The notes beneath the pieces are model-generated. The model worked only from the letters and a program-made list of their open reading frames with translations. It ran no database searches and was not told the DNA's origin. From NCBI GenBank assembly GCA_041394725.1, contig JAWKHR010000027.1:24150-88149 (forward strand): DNA of 64,000 nucleotides, written 5' to 3'. Numbering within the stretch: position 1 is the first letter of the stretch; each line of letters opens with the position of its first letter. Shown in pieces: positions 26,004-34,095 of the stretch. The stretch is from JAWKHR01 sp041394725. Lineage in GTDB: Bacteria; Acidobacteriota; Vicinamibacteria; Vicinamibacterales; SCN-69-37. Made by a program: the position numbers and the translations under genes.

Positions 26004-26495
26004 ATGGCTGTGAATGGAATCACCACGGGCATCTCGGTCCAGGACCTGGCCCAGATGCTCGCCGAGCGACTCGATCGCAACAGCGACGGGCAGGTCTCGA
26101 AGTCGGAGTTCAACGACCTGATGCGGTCGCTGCTCGACACGACGTCGTCGCCGACGCTGCCCAACGCGGTCGCGGTCGCGGACACGACGTCGGACAAGAT
26201 GCCGGTGGGCGCGATGTCGGGCTTCGACCCGTCGAAGCTCGCCGACGCGAGCCACGCGACCCTCAAGTACCAGGTCGGCCGCATCCTCCAGTACCACCCG
26301 AACACGCCGCAGGGCCTGCAGGACGCGCTGCCGGAGATCCAGAAGCTCGTGCCGGGCGTGAAGATCACGGGCACGAACGGTGACAAGCTCGACTTCGGCG
26401 GGTACGTGGATCCGAAGTCCGGCCTCATCGGCGTGATCGACGTGCTGCAGTCGGCGGGCCTCGGCGGCTGCTGGCAGTGGTCGCCGGTCCTCTAG
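26004..26495 (+). CDS. EF-hand domain protein
   Basis: 163 residues from ATG 26004, with GAAAGGA seven bases upstream. One canonical EF-hand loop, DRNSDGQVSKSE, is seen at about residues 28-39 (acidic at positions 1, 5 and 12, Gly at 6). The rest has no recognised domain. It contains LADASHATLKYQVGRILQYH and a Gly-rich C-terminal part (LIGVIDVLQSAGLGGCWQWS). No signal peptide. It may be a calcium-responsive protein; the partner is unknown. It converges on the three-domain regulator gene with a four-base gap. Confidence 0.72.
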   Translation: MAVNGITTGISVQDLAQMLAERLDRNSDGQVSKSEFNDLMRSLLDTTSSPTLPNAVAVADTTSDKMPVGAMSGFDPSKLADASHATLKYQVGRILQYHPNTPQGLQDALPEIQKLVPGVKITGTNGDKLDFGGYVDPKSGLIGVIDVLQSAGLGGCWQWSPVL

Positions 26496-26499
26496 ACGC

Positions 26500-28161
26500 C
26501 TAGGATCGCGCCGGTCGCTCGCCGCCGGTCGCCGGCTGCCAGTCACCGGCCACGGCGAGCAGCGGCAGGTCGCGCCTGGCCCCGGCCAGCGGGATCGTGC
26601 CGCGCTCGGTGAACGCCAGCCCGGAACCGGCCACGAGGTCGACGACCGTCCGCGAGACGACGACCTCGCCCGGCCCGGCGGTGGCGGCGATCTCCGCGGC
26701 GGTCGCCGCGAGCGGCGGCGCGGTCGCCGCCGGATCGCACTCGCCGATGTGCACGCCGGCTCGCGCGCGGACGCCCGCCGCGGCCAGCGTCGCGCACCCC
26801 GCCCGGCCGCACCGCACCGCGCGGCCCGGACCGTCGAACGACGCCGAGACGCGGCCCGCGCCCGGATCGAGCCCGCGCCCGCGATGGGCGCGCACCTCCC
26901 GATCGACGATGGTCCGCGCGCGCTCGTCATCCGCCCCGGCATCCCATCGCACCGTCAGCACCGTCGCCAGCACCCGCTCCGCCGGGGCCGGCCGCGGCGC
27001 CCGCGCGAGGAACCGCTCGATCTCGCCCAGCATCGCGTCCTGGTCCCCCACGAACGGCAGGTGGTCGTCGCCCGGCAGTTCCACGAACGTCGCCGACGGA
27101 ATCCGCGACGCCAGGTACCGGCCTTCCTCCACGCGCAGGCAGCGATCGCCCGACCGGTGCAGCACGAGCGTCGGCACCTGGATCGTCGGCAGGACGTCGC
27201 GCACGTCGATCTCCGCGTTCATGCGCGTCAGCGCGACCGCGGCGCCCGGGCTGGCGCCGCGACGCAGGTAGGAGGCCCACCACTCGCGGAACGCGGGGTC
27301 GCCGGCCCTCGACGGCGCGCGGTCCTCGAGGCCCACCGGGCCGCCCCACTCGTCGAGGATCTCCCGGCAGAAGGCGTCGCGCTCGGCGGGCGTGCGGCCC
27401 CACGGATAGTCGACGTCGGCGAGCCGCCGCGCGTAGCTGCCGATCATCACGAGGCCGGCCGTCTTCTCGGGATAGGTCGCCGCGAACATGGTGCAGAGCG
27501 GGCCGCCCTCGGACACGCCGAGCAGGATCGCGCGCTCCGACCCGGCCGCGTCCATCACCGCGCGCACGTCGTCGAGGCGCTCGTCGAGCGTCGGGAGCTC
27601 GCTGACCGGCACCGGATCCGACAGCCCCGTGCCCCGCTTGTCGAACAGGATGACGCGCGCCATGGCCCCGAGGCGCGTGAGGAATCGCGCGAACGACGGT
27701 TCCTCCCAGAAGCTCTCCAGGTGCGAGACCCAGCCCATCACGAAGACCACGTCGATCGCGCCCGACCCGATGACCTGGAACGCGAGGCTCACGCTGCCGC
27801 TGCGCGCGTACTGGACGCGCGGGGGTGCGTGGCGGCGGGACGCCGGCGTCTCCACGTGCGCGATGAACCGGTAGCCGCGCCGGTGGGCGGTCTCGATGTA
27901 CTCGGGCGCGTGCGGGTTGTCGCCGAGCGCCTTCCGGACGTCCCGGATCGTCACCTTGAGGACGGCATCGCTGACGAACACGCCCGGCCAGATGGCCTCG
28001 AGCAGCTCGGTCTTCCCGATCAGCCGGCCGCCGTGGCGCGCCAGGAAGTGCAGCAGGCTGAAGGCCTTCGGCGAGAGGGGGACGGGTGTCTCGCCGCGGA
28101 GGAGGCGCCCGCTGGCCGGATCGAGACGGAACGGTCCGAAGGTCAGCGGGGTGTCCGTCAT
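26500..28161 (-). CDS. Three-domain protein: CadC-type wHTH, alpha/beta hydrolase, degenerate adenylate-cyclase-like domain
   Basis: 553 residues. Residues 1-100 are an OmpR/CadC winged helix (PLSPKAFSLLHFLARHGGRL, then SDAVLKVTIRDVRKALGDNP and IETAHRRGYRF). Residues 110-385 are an alpha/beta hydrolase with nucleophile S217 in GVSEGG, RVILFDKRGTGLSDPVP before it, and a DD-H near the end (LPGDDHLPFVG). Residues 395-553 resemble a class III cyclase domain (ASFDGPGRAVRC, AGVHIGECD, GPGEVVVSRTVVDLVAGSGL). The metal-binding aspartates and nucleotide residues are missing (TVLTVRWDAGADDERA where FTDIVGST is expected). No membrane segment. It probably works as a cytoplasmic DNA-binding sensor. Confidence 0.85.
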   Translation of the reverse strand: MTDTPLTFGPFRLDPASGRLLRGETPVPLSPKAFSLLHFLARHGGRLIGKTELLEAIWPGVFVSDAVLKVTIRDVRKALGDNPHAPEYIETAHRRGYRFIAHVETPASRRHAPPRVQYARSGSVSLAFQVIGSGAIDVVFVMGWVSHLESFWEEPSFARFLTRLGAMARVILFDKRGTGLSDPVPVSELPTLDERLDDVRAVMDAAGSERAILLGVSEGGPLCTMFAATYPEKTAGLVMIGSYARRLADVDYPWGRTPAERDAFCREILDEWGGPVGLEDRAPSRAGDPAFREWWASYLRRGASPGAAVALTRMNAEIDVRDVLPTIQVPTLVLHRSGDRCLRVEEGRYLASRIPSATFVELPGDDHLPFVGDQDAMLGEIERFLARAPRPAPAERVLATVLTVRWDAGADDERARTIVDREVRAHRGRGLDPGAGRVSASFDGPGRAVRCGRAGCATLAAAGVRARAGVHIGECDPAATAPPLAATAAEIAATAGPGEVVVSRTVVDLVAGSGLAFTERGTIPLAGARRDLPLLAVAGDWQPATGGERPARS

Positions 28162-28243
28162 GGGGCTTTACCGAAAGCTTACCGGAACCTGACGCGCCAG
28201 GCAGGACTTGCGGGCGCGTTCCTGCGTATCTTCATCCAGTCAC

Positions 28244-28690
28244 ATGACGCGCCCCGTTCCCCGTCCGCTCGTCGCCCTCGTCCTGGCGTGCCTGGCGCTC
28301 GTCGCCGGCCCGGCCTGCGGCTCGTCGCCGACCTCGCCCACGTTCGGCCTGTCGGGCGGGGTGCTCGCGACTTTTGCCGTGGACCAGGTGCGGTTCCGCG
28401 TGTTCGTCACCGACCCGACGGCAATCGACCAGCTGCTCGCGCTGCGCCAGGGCACGAGCCGGGCCTCGATCCCGAACGGCCGGATCCTGCGCGGGCCGGG
28501 CGCCGGCGGGCACAACGCCCCCTACTCGTGGCACCTGGACGACCGCGACATCGAGTTGGCCGAGACGGCCATCGAGCTGTGCGACGGGTCGCCGCGCTAC
28601 GTCGAGTCACACGTGGCCGACTACGTGGACACGGTCGGGCGCTACTGCCCGTGGGGCGCCGCACTCGTCACGCTCGTCGATCTGCGATGA
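28244..28690 (+). CDS. BP74-related lipoprotein
   Basis: 148 residues from ATG 28244. A lipoprotein signal (ALVLACLALVAGPACGSS) leads to a domain with VRFRVFVTDPTAIDQLLALR, SIPNGRILRGPGAGGHNAPY, SWHLDDRDIELAETAIELCD, YVESHVADYVDTVGRYCPWG. This matches my memory of the N-terminal domain of the Dictyostelium calmodulin-binding protein BP74 family, which is scattered through bacteria. Two cysteines (IELCD and GRYCPWG) probably form a disulfide. The role in bacteria is unknown. The next gene starts 30 bases downstream on the same strand. Confidence 0.65.
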   Translation: MTRPVPRPLVALVLACLALVAGPACGSSPTSPTFGLSGGVLATFAVDQVRFRVFVTDPTAIDQLLALRQGTSRASIPNGRILRGPGAGGHNAPYSWHLDDRDIELAETAIELCDGSPRYVESHVADYVDTVGRYCPWGAALVTLVDLR

Positions 28691-28719
28691 GCGCGTCCGC
28701 CCGCATGGAGGAAAGTCGC

Positions 28720-30441
28720 ATGTCCCGCACGCTGACGTTCACGCTCGCGCTCGTCGCCGTCGCCGCCGTCGCCGCGCCGCCCACGCTGCGCGGCCAGGCG
28801 CAGGGCGCCGCACCGCCCGCGCCGCAGCACAAGCACTACGAGACGCCGAAGGGCTTCGACCAGGCGCCCGCGCCCGGCCAGCCGATCGCGCCGCGCCTGC
28901 AGAACCTGGGGTCGCACACCTTTTCGGTGTCCACGACGAACGATCGCGCGCAGGCCTTCATGAACCAGGGCCTCAACCTCGCCTGGGCGTTCAACCACGC
29001 CGAGGCGGCGCGCGCCTTCGCCGAGGCCGCGCGCCTGGACCCGACCCTCGCGATGGCCTACTGGGGCCACGCCTTCGTCCTCGGCCCGAACATCAACGCG
29101 ACGATGGAGCCGGACGCCGAGCCGAAGGCGCTGGCGCTCGTCCAGCAGGCGCGGGCGCACGAGGCCCACGCCTCGCCGCGCGAGCGCGCGCTGATCGAGG
29201 CGATGGCGACGCGCTACACGGGCCGGCCCGAGGATCGCGACGCGGCCAACCTCGCCTTCGCCAACGCGATGCGCGACGTCGTCCGGGCCTTCCCGGACGA
29301 CGATGACATCCGCGCGATCTTCGCCGAGTCGCTGATGAACCTGCGCCCGTGGAACTACTGGACGCGCGACGGCCTGCCCTACGCCGAGACGAAGGAGGCC
29401 ATCGCCTCGCTCGAACGGATCCTGGCGCACGACGACCGGCACCCGGGCGCGCTCCACCTCTGGATTCACCTCTGGGAGCCGACCGACACGCCCGAGAAGG
29501 CCGAGGCGGAGGCGGACAGGCTGGTCGGCCTGATGCCGGGCGCCGGGCACATCGTCCACATGCCGGCGCACATCTACCAGCGCGTCGGCCGGTACGACGA
29601 CGTGATCGCGGCGAACATCCGCGCCGCGAAGGCCGACGAGGACTACATCGCGCAGTGCCGCGCGCAGGGGCTCTATCCGCTGGGTTACTACCCGCACAAC
29701 CTGCACTTCATCTGGATGGGCGCGACGGCGAGCGGCCGGTCGCAGCTCGCGCTCGACTCGGCGCGCAAGGTCGCCAACAGCATTCCCGAAGAGGCGCTCG
29801 ACTCGCTGCCCATCCTCCAGGGCTTCGTCGTGGTGCCGTACTTCGCGATGGTGCGATTCGGGCAGTGGGACGCGATCCTCGCGGACCCGGGCGCGCGCCT
29901 CGACACGCCGTTCACGCGCGGCATCCGCCATTACGCGCGCGCGATGGCCTTCGTCGCGAAGGATCGTCTCGCGGACGCCGAGCGCGAGCTGGCGGCGCTG
30001 CGTCAGGTGCTGACCGATCCGTCGCTCGAGGGCCAGACGACGTTCTCGGTGAACTCGGGGCTGGCGCAGCTGCGGATTGCGCCGGAGGTCGTGGCGGGCG
30101 AGATCGCCGCGCGTCGCGGGGACTGGGACACGGCGACGCGGCACCTCGAGCGCGGCGTGCGCTTCGAGGACGGCCTCGTCTATCAGGAACCCGCCGACTG
30201 GCACGCGCCCGTCCGACAGACGCTCGGCGCCGTGCTGCTCGAAGCGGGCCGCCCGGACGAAGCCGAGGCGGTGTTCTGGGAGGACCTGCGGAAGAACCCG
30301 GAAACCGGCTGGTCCCTCTTCGGTCTCATGCAGGCGCTCGAGGCGCAGGGGAAGACGCGCGAAGCCGCCGAGGTCAAGGTGCGGTTCGAGAAGGCCTGGG
30401 CGCACGCGGACGTGACGCTGACGGCGGCGAGAATCCAGTAG
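28720..30441 (+). CDS. Exported TPR-repeat protein
   Basis: 573 residues from ATG 28720, chosen because GGAGGAA lies seven bases upstream and a signal peptide follows (RTLTFTLALVAVAAVAAPPT). An earlier ATG at 28687 overlaps the previous stop but lacks both. The protein has TPR-like helical pairs, notably FMNQGLNLAWAFNHAEAARA and DPTLAMAYWGHAF, then LHLWIHLWEPTDTPEKAEAE, HMPAHIYQRVGRYDDVIAAN and VLLEAGRPDEAEAVFWEDLR. This is a widespread acidobacterial secreted TPR family; the partner is unknown. A cupin gene follows. Confidence 0.88.
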   Translation: MSRTLTFTLALVAVAAVAAPPTLRGQAQGAAPPAPQHKHYETPKGFDQAPAPGQPIAPRLQNLGSHTFSVSTTNDRAQAFMNQGLNLAWAFNHAEAARAFAEAARLDPTLAMAYWGHAFVLGPNINATMEPDAEPKALALVQQARAHEAHASPRERALIEAMATRYTGRPEDRDAANLAFANAMRDVVRAFPDDDDIRAIFAESLMNLRPWNYWTRDGLPYAETKEAIASLERILAHDDRHPGALHLWIHLWEPTDTPEKAEAEADRLVGLMPGAGHIVHMPAHIYQRVGRYDDVIAANIRAAKADEDYIAQCRAQGLYPLGYYPHNLHFIWMGATASGRSQLALDSARKVANSIPEEALDSLPILQGFVVVPYFAMVRFGQWDAILADPGARLDTPFTRGIRHYARAMAFVAKDRLADAERELAALRQVLTDPSLEGQTTFSVNSGLAQLRIAPEVVAGEIAARRGDWDTATRHLERGVRFEDGLVYQEPADWHAPVRQTLGAVLLEAGRPDEAEAVFWEDLRKNPETGWSLFGLMQALEAQGKTREAAEVKVRFEKAWAHADVTLTAARIQ

Positions 30442-30470
30442 GGCCCCCTCAGCACACAAGGAAAGCACCC

Positions 30471-30977
30471 ATGACACCACTCACCCTCGACCCCTTCATC
30501 GTCGGCCCCGGAGAGGGGCCGGATCTGCCGCTGTCGCGGCTCGGCACCGTGCACAAGGTCCCGTCGTCGGTCACCGAGGGCCGCGTCGCGATCGTCGAGC
30601 ACACGCTGCCGCCGCGCGCGCTCGCGGCGCCGCTGCACCGGCACTCGCGCGAAGACGAATTGTCGATAGTCCTGGAAGGCCGGCTCGGCGCACTGCTCGG
30701 CGACCAGGTCGTCACCGCCGACGCCGGCGCCTACGTCGTCAAGCCGCGCAACCAGTGGCACACGTTCTGGAACGCAGGCGACACGGAGCTGCGTTTCATC
30801 GAGCTCCTGGTCCCGGGCGGCTTCGACGGCTACTTCCGGAAGCTCTCGCCGATGCTCTCGGCGGCCGGGGGCGCCGACCCCGCCGCGATCCAGAGCCTGG
30901 CCGAGGCCTACGGCATCGAGTTCGACTTCGACAGCGTGCCGCGGCTCTGCGAGCGCTTCGGGCTGGTATTCGCCTGA
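30471..30977 (+). CDS. Cupin domain-containing protein
   Basis: 168 residues from ATG 30471, with AAGGA about eight bases upstream. Cupin motif 1 is PLHRHSREDELSIVLEG and motif 2 is KPRNQWHTFWNAGD, giving three His and one Glu as a likely metal site. The C-terminal third (ADPAAIQSLAEAYGIEFDFD, VPRLCERFGLVF) is a small helical extension typical of quercetin-dioxygenase-like cupins of this size. No signal peptide. The substrate is unknown. The tandem repeats at 30979-31050 start directly after the stop. Confidence 0.88.
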   Translation: MTPLTLDPFIVGPGEGPDLPLSRLGTVHKVPSSVTEGRVAIVEHTLPPRALAAPLHRHSREDELSIVLEGRLGALLGDQVVTADAGAYVVKPRNQWHTFWNAGDTELRFIELLVPGGFDGYFRKLSPMLSAAGGADPAAIQSLAEAYGIEFDFDSVPRLCERFGLVFA

Positions 30978-30978
30978 G

Positions 30979-31050
30979 GACCCTGAGGGTCCTGAGGGTC
31001 CTGAGGGTCCCAGGGTCCCAGCGTCCCAGCGTCCCAGCGTCCCAGCGTCC
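30979..31050. repeat. Tandem repeats of CCTGAGGGT and CCCAGCGT
   Basis: Three 9-base units (CCTGAGGGT) are followed by CCCAGGGT and four 8-base units of CCCAGCGT, directly after the cupin stop. GGACCC-TGA-GGGTCC can form a hairpin. Similar G+C-rich runs recur at 32769-32815 and 43456-43498. Confidence 0.75.
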
Positions 31051-31090
31051 AAAAGAGGTTGCCGGCGCAGCCGGCCACCGAGGTTCCAGG

Positions 31091-31110
31091 TTCGAAGTTC
31101 GAACTTCGAA
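31091..31110. repeat. Perfect 20-bp palindrome of TTCGAA units
   Basis: TTCGAAGTTCGAACTTCGAA reads the same on both strands. It lies between convergent genes, just before the gamma-glutamyltransferase stop, and may act as a terminator or a recombination hotspot. Confidence 0.6.
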
Positions 31111-31130
31111 GTTACTCGCGCGAAGCGTAC

Positions 31131-32891
31131 CTACCGTCCGACCGCCATGCCGTCCTTGCGCGGATCGGACGCGGCGGCGAAGCCGCGGTCGAGCTTCATG
31201 ATGAGCTGCGCGCCGCCGAAGGCGACGCCGCGTTCGCTGGCGATCTCGTGGCCCATCGCGCGGAGGCCGGCGCGGACGGACTCGGGGATCGGCGACTCGA
31301 GCGCGACGCGCGTGCCCGAGAGATGCCGGAAGCGGGGCGCGTCCACGGCGGCCTGGGGATCCATGCCGAAGAGCAGGAGGTTGAGCAGCACCTGCACGTG
31401 CCCCTGCGGCTGCATCGCCCCGCCCATCACGCCGAACGAGATGTACGGCTCCTCGCCGGCCGCGTCGCGGAGCACGCCGGACGGGTGCGTGGTCTTCGTC
31501 ACGAAGGCCGGGATGATGGTGTGGAACGGCCGCTTGCGGGGCGCCACCGTGTTCGCGACCCCCTCCTCGAGCGTGAAGCCCATGCCGCGGTCGTGCAGCA
31601 TCAGGCCAGTGCCGGGCACGACGACGCCGCTGCCGAAGTAGTCGTAGAGGCTGTTGATGAACGACACCATGTTGCCCTGATCGTCCGCGGTGGTGAGGTA
31701 GATCGTGTCGCTCGCCGTCGCCGCGTCGCCCGGATCGACGCGGGTGGCCGCGCGCGCCGGGTCGAGCTTCGCGCGACGGGCGGCGATGAACGGGTCCGAC
31801 AGCAGCTGGTCGGGCGTGACCGTCAGGAATTCCGGATCGCCGACGTACTGATCGAGGTCCGCGTAGGCCAGCTTCTTCGCCTCGATGAGGTGATGCAGGT
31901 ACGCCACCGAGTTGTGGCCCATCGCCTCGAGGTCGTACGGCTCGAGGATGCGCAGCATCTCGAGGGCGGCCACGCCCTGGCTGTTCGGCGGCAGCTCCCA
32001 CAGGCGGTAGCCCTTGTAGGGCACCGAGATCGGCTGGACCCATTCGACCTGGTGGTTCGCGAAATCCTCGGCGGTGAGGAATCCCTCCTTCGCCTGCACG
32101 TGGGCGGCGATCCGGCGTCCGAGGTCGCCGCCGTAGAGGTAGCCGGGGCCGTTGGCCGCGACCGCGCGGAGCGTGGCGGCGAGATCCGGATTGCGGAACC
32201 ACTCGCCCGCCCTGGGCGCGCGTTCGCCGTCGACCAGGAACGTCGCGCGCGCGGCGTCGTCGCGCTTCAGCAGATCGACCTCGCCGGCCCAGTCATCCGC
32301 GATGATCGGCGTCACCGGGAAGCCCTCCTGCGCGAGGCGGATGGCGGGCGCGAGCGCCTCGGCGAGCGAGATCGTGCCGTAGCGATCGAGCAGCGCCGCC
32401 CAGCCCGAGAGCGCGCCGGGCACGGTGATGGCTTCGGGCCCGCGACGCATCCGCGTCCGGCCGCGCGCCTCCAGCGCTTCGCGCGTCATGAGCGACCCGC
32501 TCCGCCCCGACGCGTTGAGCCCCTGCAGCGTGTGGTCCTTTCCGGACCAGACCATCGCGAACAGGTCGCCGCCCATGCCGGTCATCTGCGGTTCGGCCAC
32601 CGCCAGGACCGCGGCGGCGGTGACGGCGGCGTCGATCGCGTTGCCGCCGCGCTCGAGCGCCGCGAGGCCCGCGGCGCTGGCGAGGGGCTGGCTGGTGGCA
32701 ACCGCGCCGCGCGGCGCGTAGACGGTGGATCGGCCCGCAAGCGTCGTCGGTCGCATGGAAGATTGTTGGGGGGCCTGAGGGTCCCAGGGGCCCGGGGTCC
32801 CAGGGGCCTCGGGCGCCCTGGCGGGAATGGACGTGGAGAGGAGCGCGAGCGCCGCGGTGGTCGCCACGCCCAGCCGGAACATCTGCCGCAT
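31131..32891 (-). CDS. Gamma-glutamyltransferase (Ntn-hydrolase)
   Basis: 586 residues from ATG 32889-32891, with GGAGGG upstream; a longer frame is possible but lacks support. A signal peptide (RLGVATTAALALLSTSIPAR) precedes the GGT domain: AALERGGNAIDAAVTAAAVL, EPQMTGMGGDLFAMV, ITVPGALSGWAALLDRYG. The self-cleavage site is expected at Thr in SDTIYLTTADDQGNMVSFIN, where the canonical TTH is TIY. FGVMGGAMQPQGHVQVLLNL follows. The enzyme transfers or hydrolyses gamma-glutamyl groups of glutathione in the periplasm. The segment PEAPGTPGPWDPQAPQ after the signal is encoded by a G+C-rich repeat. Confidence 0.9.
   Translation of the reverse strand: MRQMFRLGVATTAALALLSTSIPARAPEAPGTPGPWDPQAPQQSSMRPTTLAGRSTVYAPRGAVATSQPLASAAGLAALERGGNAIDAAVTAAAVLAVAEPQMTGMGGDLFAMVWSGKDHTLQGLNASGRSGSLMTREALEARGRTRMRRGPEAITVPGALSGWAALLDRYGTISLAEALAPAIRLAQEGFPVTPIIADDWAGEVDLLKRDDAARATFLVDGERAPRAGEWFRNPDLAATLRAVAANGPGYLYGGDLGRRIAAHVQAKEGFLTAEDFANHQVEWVQPISVPYKGYRLWELPPNSQGVAALEMLRILEPYDLEAMGHNSVAYLHHLIEAKKLAYADLDQYVGDPEFLTVTPDQLLSDPFIAARRAKLDPARAATRVDPGDAATASDTIYLTTADDQGNMVSFINSLYDYFGSGVVVPGTGLMLHDRGMGFTLEEGVANTVAPRKRPFHTIIPAFVTKTTHPSGVLRDAAGEEPYISFGVMGGAMQPQGHVQVLLNLLLFGMDPQAAVDAPRFRHLSGTRVALESPIPESVRAGLRAMGHEIASERGVAFGGAQLIMKLDRGFAAASDPRKDGMAVGR
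32769..32815. repeat. G+C-rich direct repeats inside the gamma-glutamyltransferase gene
   Basis: GGGTCCCAGGGGCC-type units related to those at 30979-31050 lie in frame and encode a Pro/Gly-rich linker behind the signal peptide. They are probably insertions tolerated at the linker. Confidence 0.55.
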
Positions 32892-32936
32892 CGTGCCCTC
32901 CAGGCCGCACAGCTTATCGCGCGTCACTCGTACGCA

Positions 32937-32965
32937 TTGCCATCTACCATGCAATACGCTATAGT
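32937..32965 (+). promoter_or_regulatory. Sigma-70 promoter of the padR-HAAS pair, overlapped by an inverted repeat
   Basis: TTGCCA (32937-32942) and TATAGT (32960-32965) are separated by 17 bases, five of six matches to each consensus hexamer. The ATG at 32972 is six bases after the -10, so transcription would start at or next to the start codon and there is no ribosome binding site. An inverted repeat (TACGCATTGC at 32931-32940 and GCAATACGCT at 32951-32960) covers the promoter and suits PadR autorepression. Confidence 0.7.
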
Positions 32966-32971
32966 GCCGGC

Positions 32972-33301
32972 ATGAGCTGGACGACCCAGTTGAGAAAGGG
33001 CGCGCTCGAGCTGGCCGTGCTCAACGTCCTCAACGGCGACCGGCTGTATGGCTACGACATCGTCCGCCGCCTCCGGGAGCACGACGGCCTGGTGATCGGC
33101 GAGGGGACGATCTATCCCATCCTCAGTCGCCTCAGGTCCGAGGGGTTTCTCCGGACCACGCTCGAGGAATCGCCCGACGGCCCCGCCCGCAAGTACTACG
33201 AGATGACCGCGGCGGGGCGCGAGCAGCTGCGCGCCATGAACGCCGACTGGGACCGGCTCGTCCAAAGTGTCGAGACGCTTCGCCACGCAGGTGCCCGATG
33301 A
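32972..33301 (+). CDS. PadR family transcriptional regulator
   Basis: 109 residues with the PadR winged helix: QLRKGALELAVLNVLNGDRL, YGYDIVRRLREHDGL, EGTIYPILSRLRSEGFLRTT, GPARKYYEMTAAGREQLRAM. It shares an ATGA overlap with the following membrane protein gene, the common pairing of PadR with HAAS-domain proteins. The mRNA is probably leaderless (see the promoter at 32937-32965). It is divergent from the gamma-glutamyltransferase gene, whose 5' end lies 80 bases away, so the operator may affect both. Confidence 0.94.
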   Translation: MSWTTQLRKGALELAVLNVLNGDRLYGYDIVRRLREHDGLVIGEGTIYPILSRLRSEGFLRTTLEESPDGPARKYYEMTAAGREQLRAMNADWDRLVQSVETLRHAGAR

Positions 33302-34023
33302 ACTGGACCCCCGAAGCCGAGCAGCGATTCGAGTCGTACAAGGGCCGCGTCCGCCGCGCGGTGGCCGGCAACCCGACGGTCGACCCCGACGACGTCGTGC
33401 AGGACATCCAGGCGCACGTGGACGCCGAGCTCGGCGCGGCGAGCGGCCCGGTCACGCTCGGCGCCCTCGAGCAGGTCCTCGAGACGCTCGGCAGTCCGAC
33501 GCAGTGGGACGATGGCCAGGCCGGGACCGACCGTGAGCCGTTGGGCATCCGGGCGCGCCGCCTGCTGCGGCAGATGCAGGCGGGACTCGCCGGCGACTGG
33601 GGCCTGCCGGTGCTGCTCGTGGTGCTGACGGTGGTGTCGCTGTTCCTGATGCGATCGGTCGGGCTGGTGCTGCTCGCCCTCGCCTACCTGACGGCGCGCA
33701 GCCTGCTGACGCGATCGACCGTGCCGCTCGGCGCCGATCAGCGCAAGGTCATTCTCGTCCCGATTGCCGTCGTCGCGGCGCTCATCGTGGGCGTCGCCGT
33801 CGCGACGCCGCTGCTCATCATGGGCCGACCGCGAACGGTGCCGGCGATGACGGGCCTCGGGGTCTGGTGGATCCTGCTCGGCCTCGCGGCGTCGCGCGAG
33901 CCGAAGCGGGTGCGCGCGGCGCTGTTCCCGCTCGCCGACTGGTTCGAGCCGTCCCACGGCCGGCTGCTCATGCTGTTCGGCGCCAGCCTGCTCGGCCTGG
34001 CGTTCGTGACGGCCGTGATGTAG
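33298..34023 (+). CDS. HAAS-like membrane protein paired with PadR
   Basis: 241 residues. The N-terminal 75 residues form a small helical domain (MNWTPEAEQRFESYKGRVRR, DPDDVVQDIQAHVDAELGA, LGALEQVLETLGSPTQW) like the HAAS domain found beside PadR genes. Five or six membrane helices follow to the end (LPVLLVVLTVVSLFLMRSVG and others). Such proteins are thought to be controlled by the PadR partner and to act at the membrane, but their function is unknown. Confidence 0.78.
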   Translation: MNWTPEAEQRFESYKGRVRRAVAGNPTVDPDDVVQDIQAHVDAELGAASGPVTLGALEQVLETLGSPTQWDDGQAGTDREPLGIRARRLLRQMQAGLAGDWGLPVLLVVLTVVSLFLMRSVGLVLLALAYLTARSLLTRSTVPLGADQRKVILVPIAVVAALIVGVAVATPLLIMGRPRTVPAMTGLGVWWILLGLAASREPKRVRAALFPLADWFEPSHGRLLMLFGASLLGLAFVTAVM

Positions 34024-34095
34024 CGCGGCAGGCGCCGCGCCCGTCCGCCGACGCCGTCCGCGCCGAAGGCATCGGCGGGCGACGCCGCCGCCGCC

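Noticed and set aside
26749..28719. Upstream 650 codons of a long plus-strand frame ending in the TPR protein
   Set aside because: This part is antisense to the wHTH-hydrolase gene and reads as Arg-rich noise. The TPR gene has its own ribosome binding site and signal peptide at 28720.
30979..31050. Possible CRISPR array
   Set aside because: Units are 8-9 bases without spacers, so this is a simple tandem repeat.
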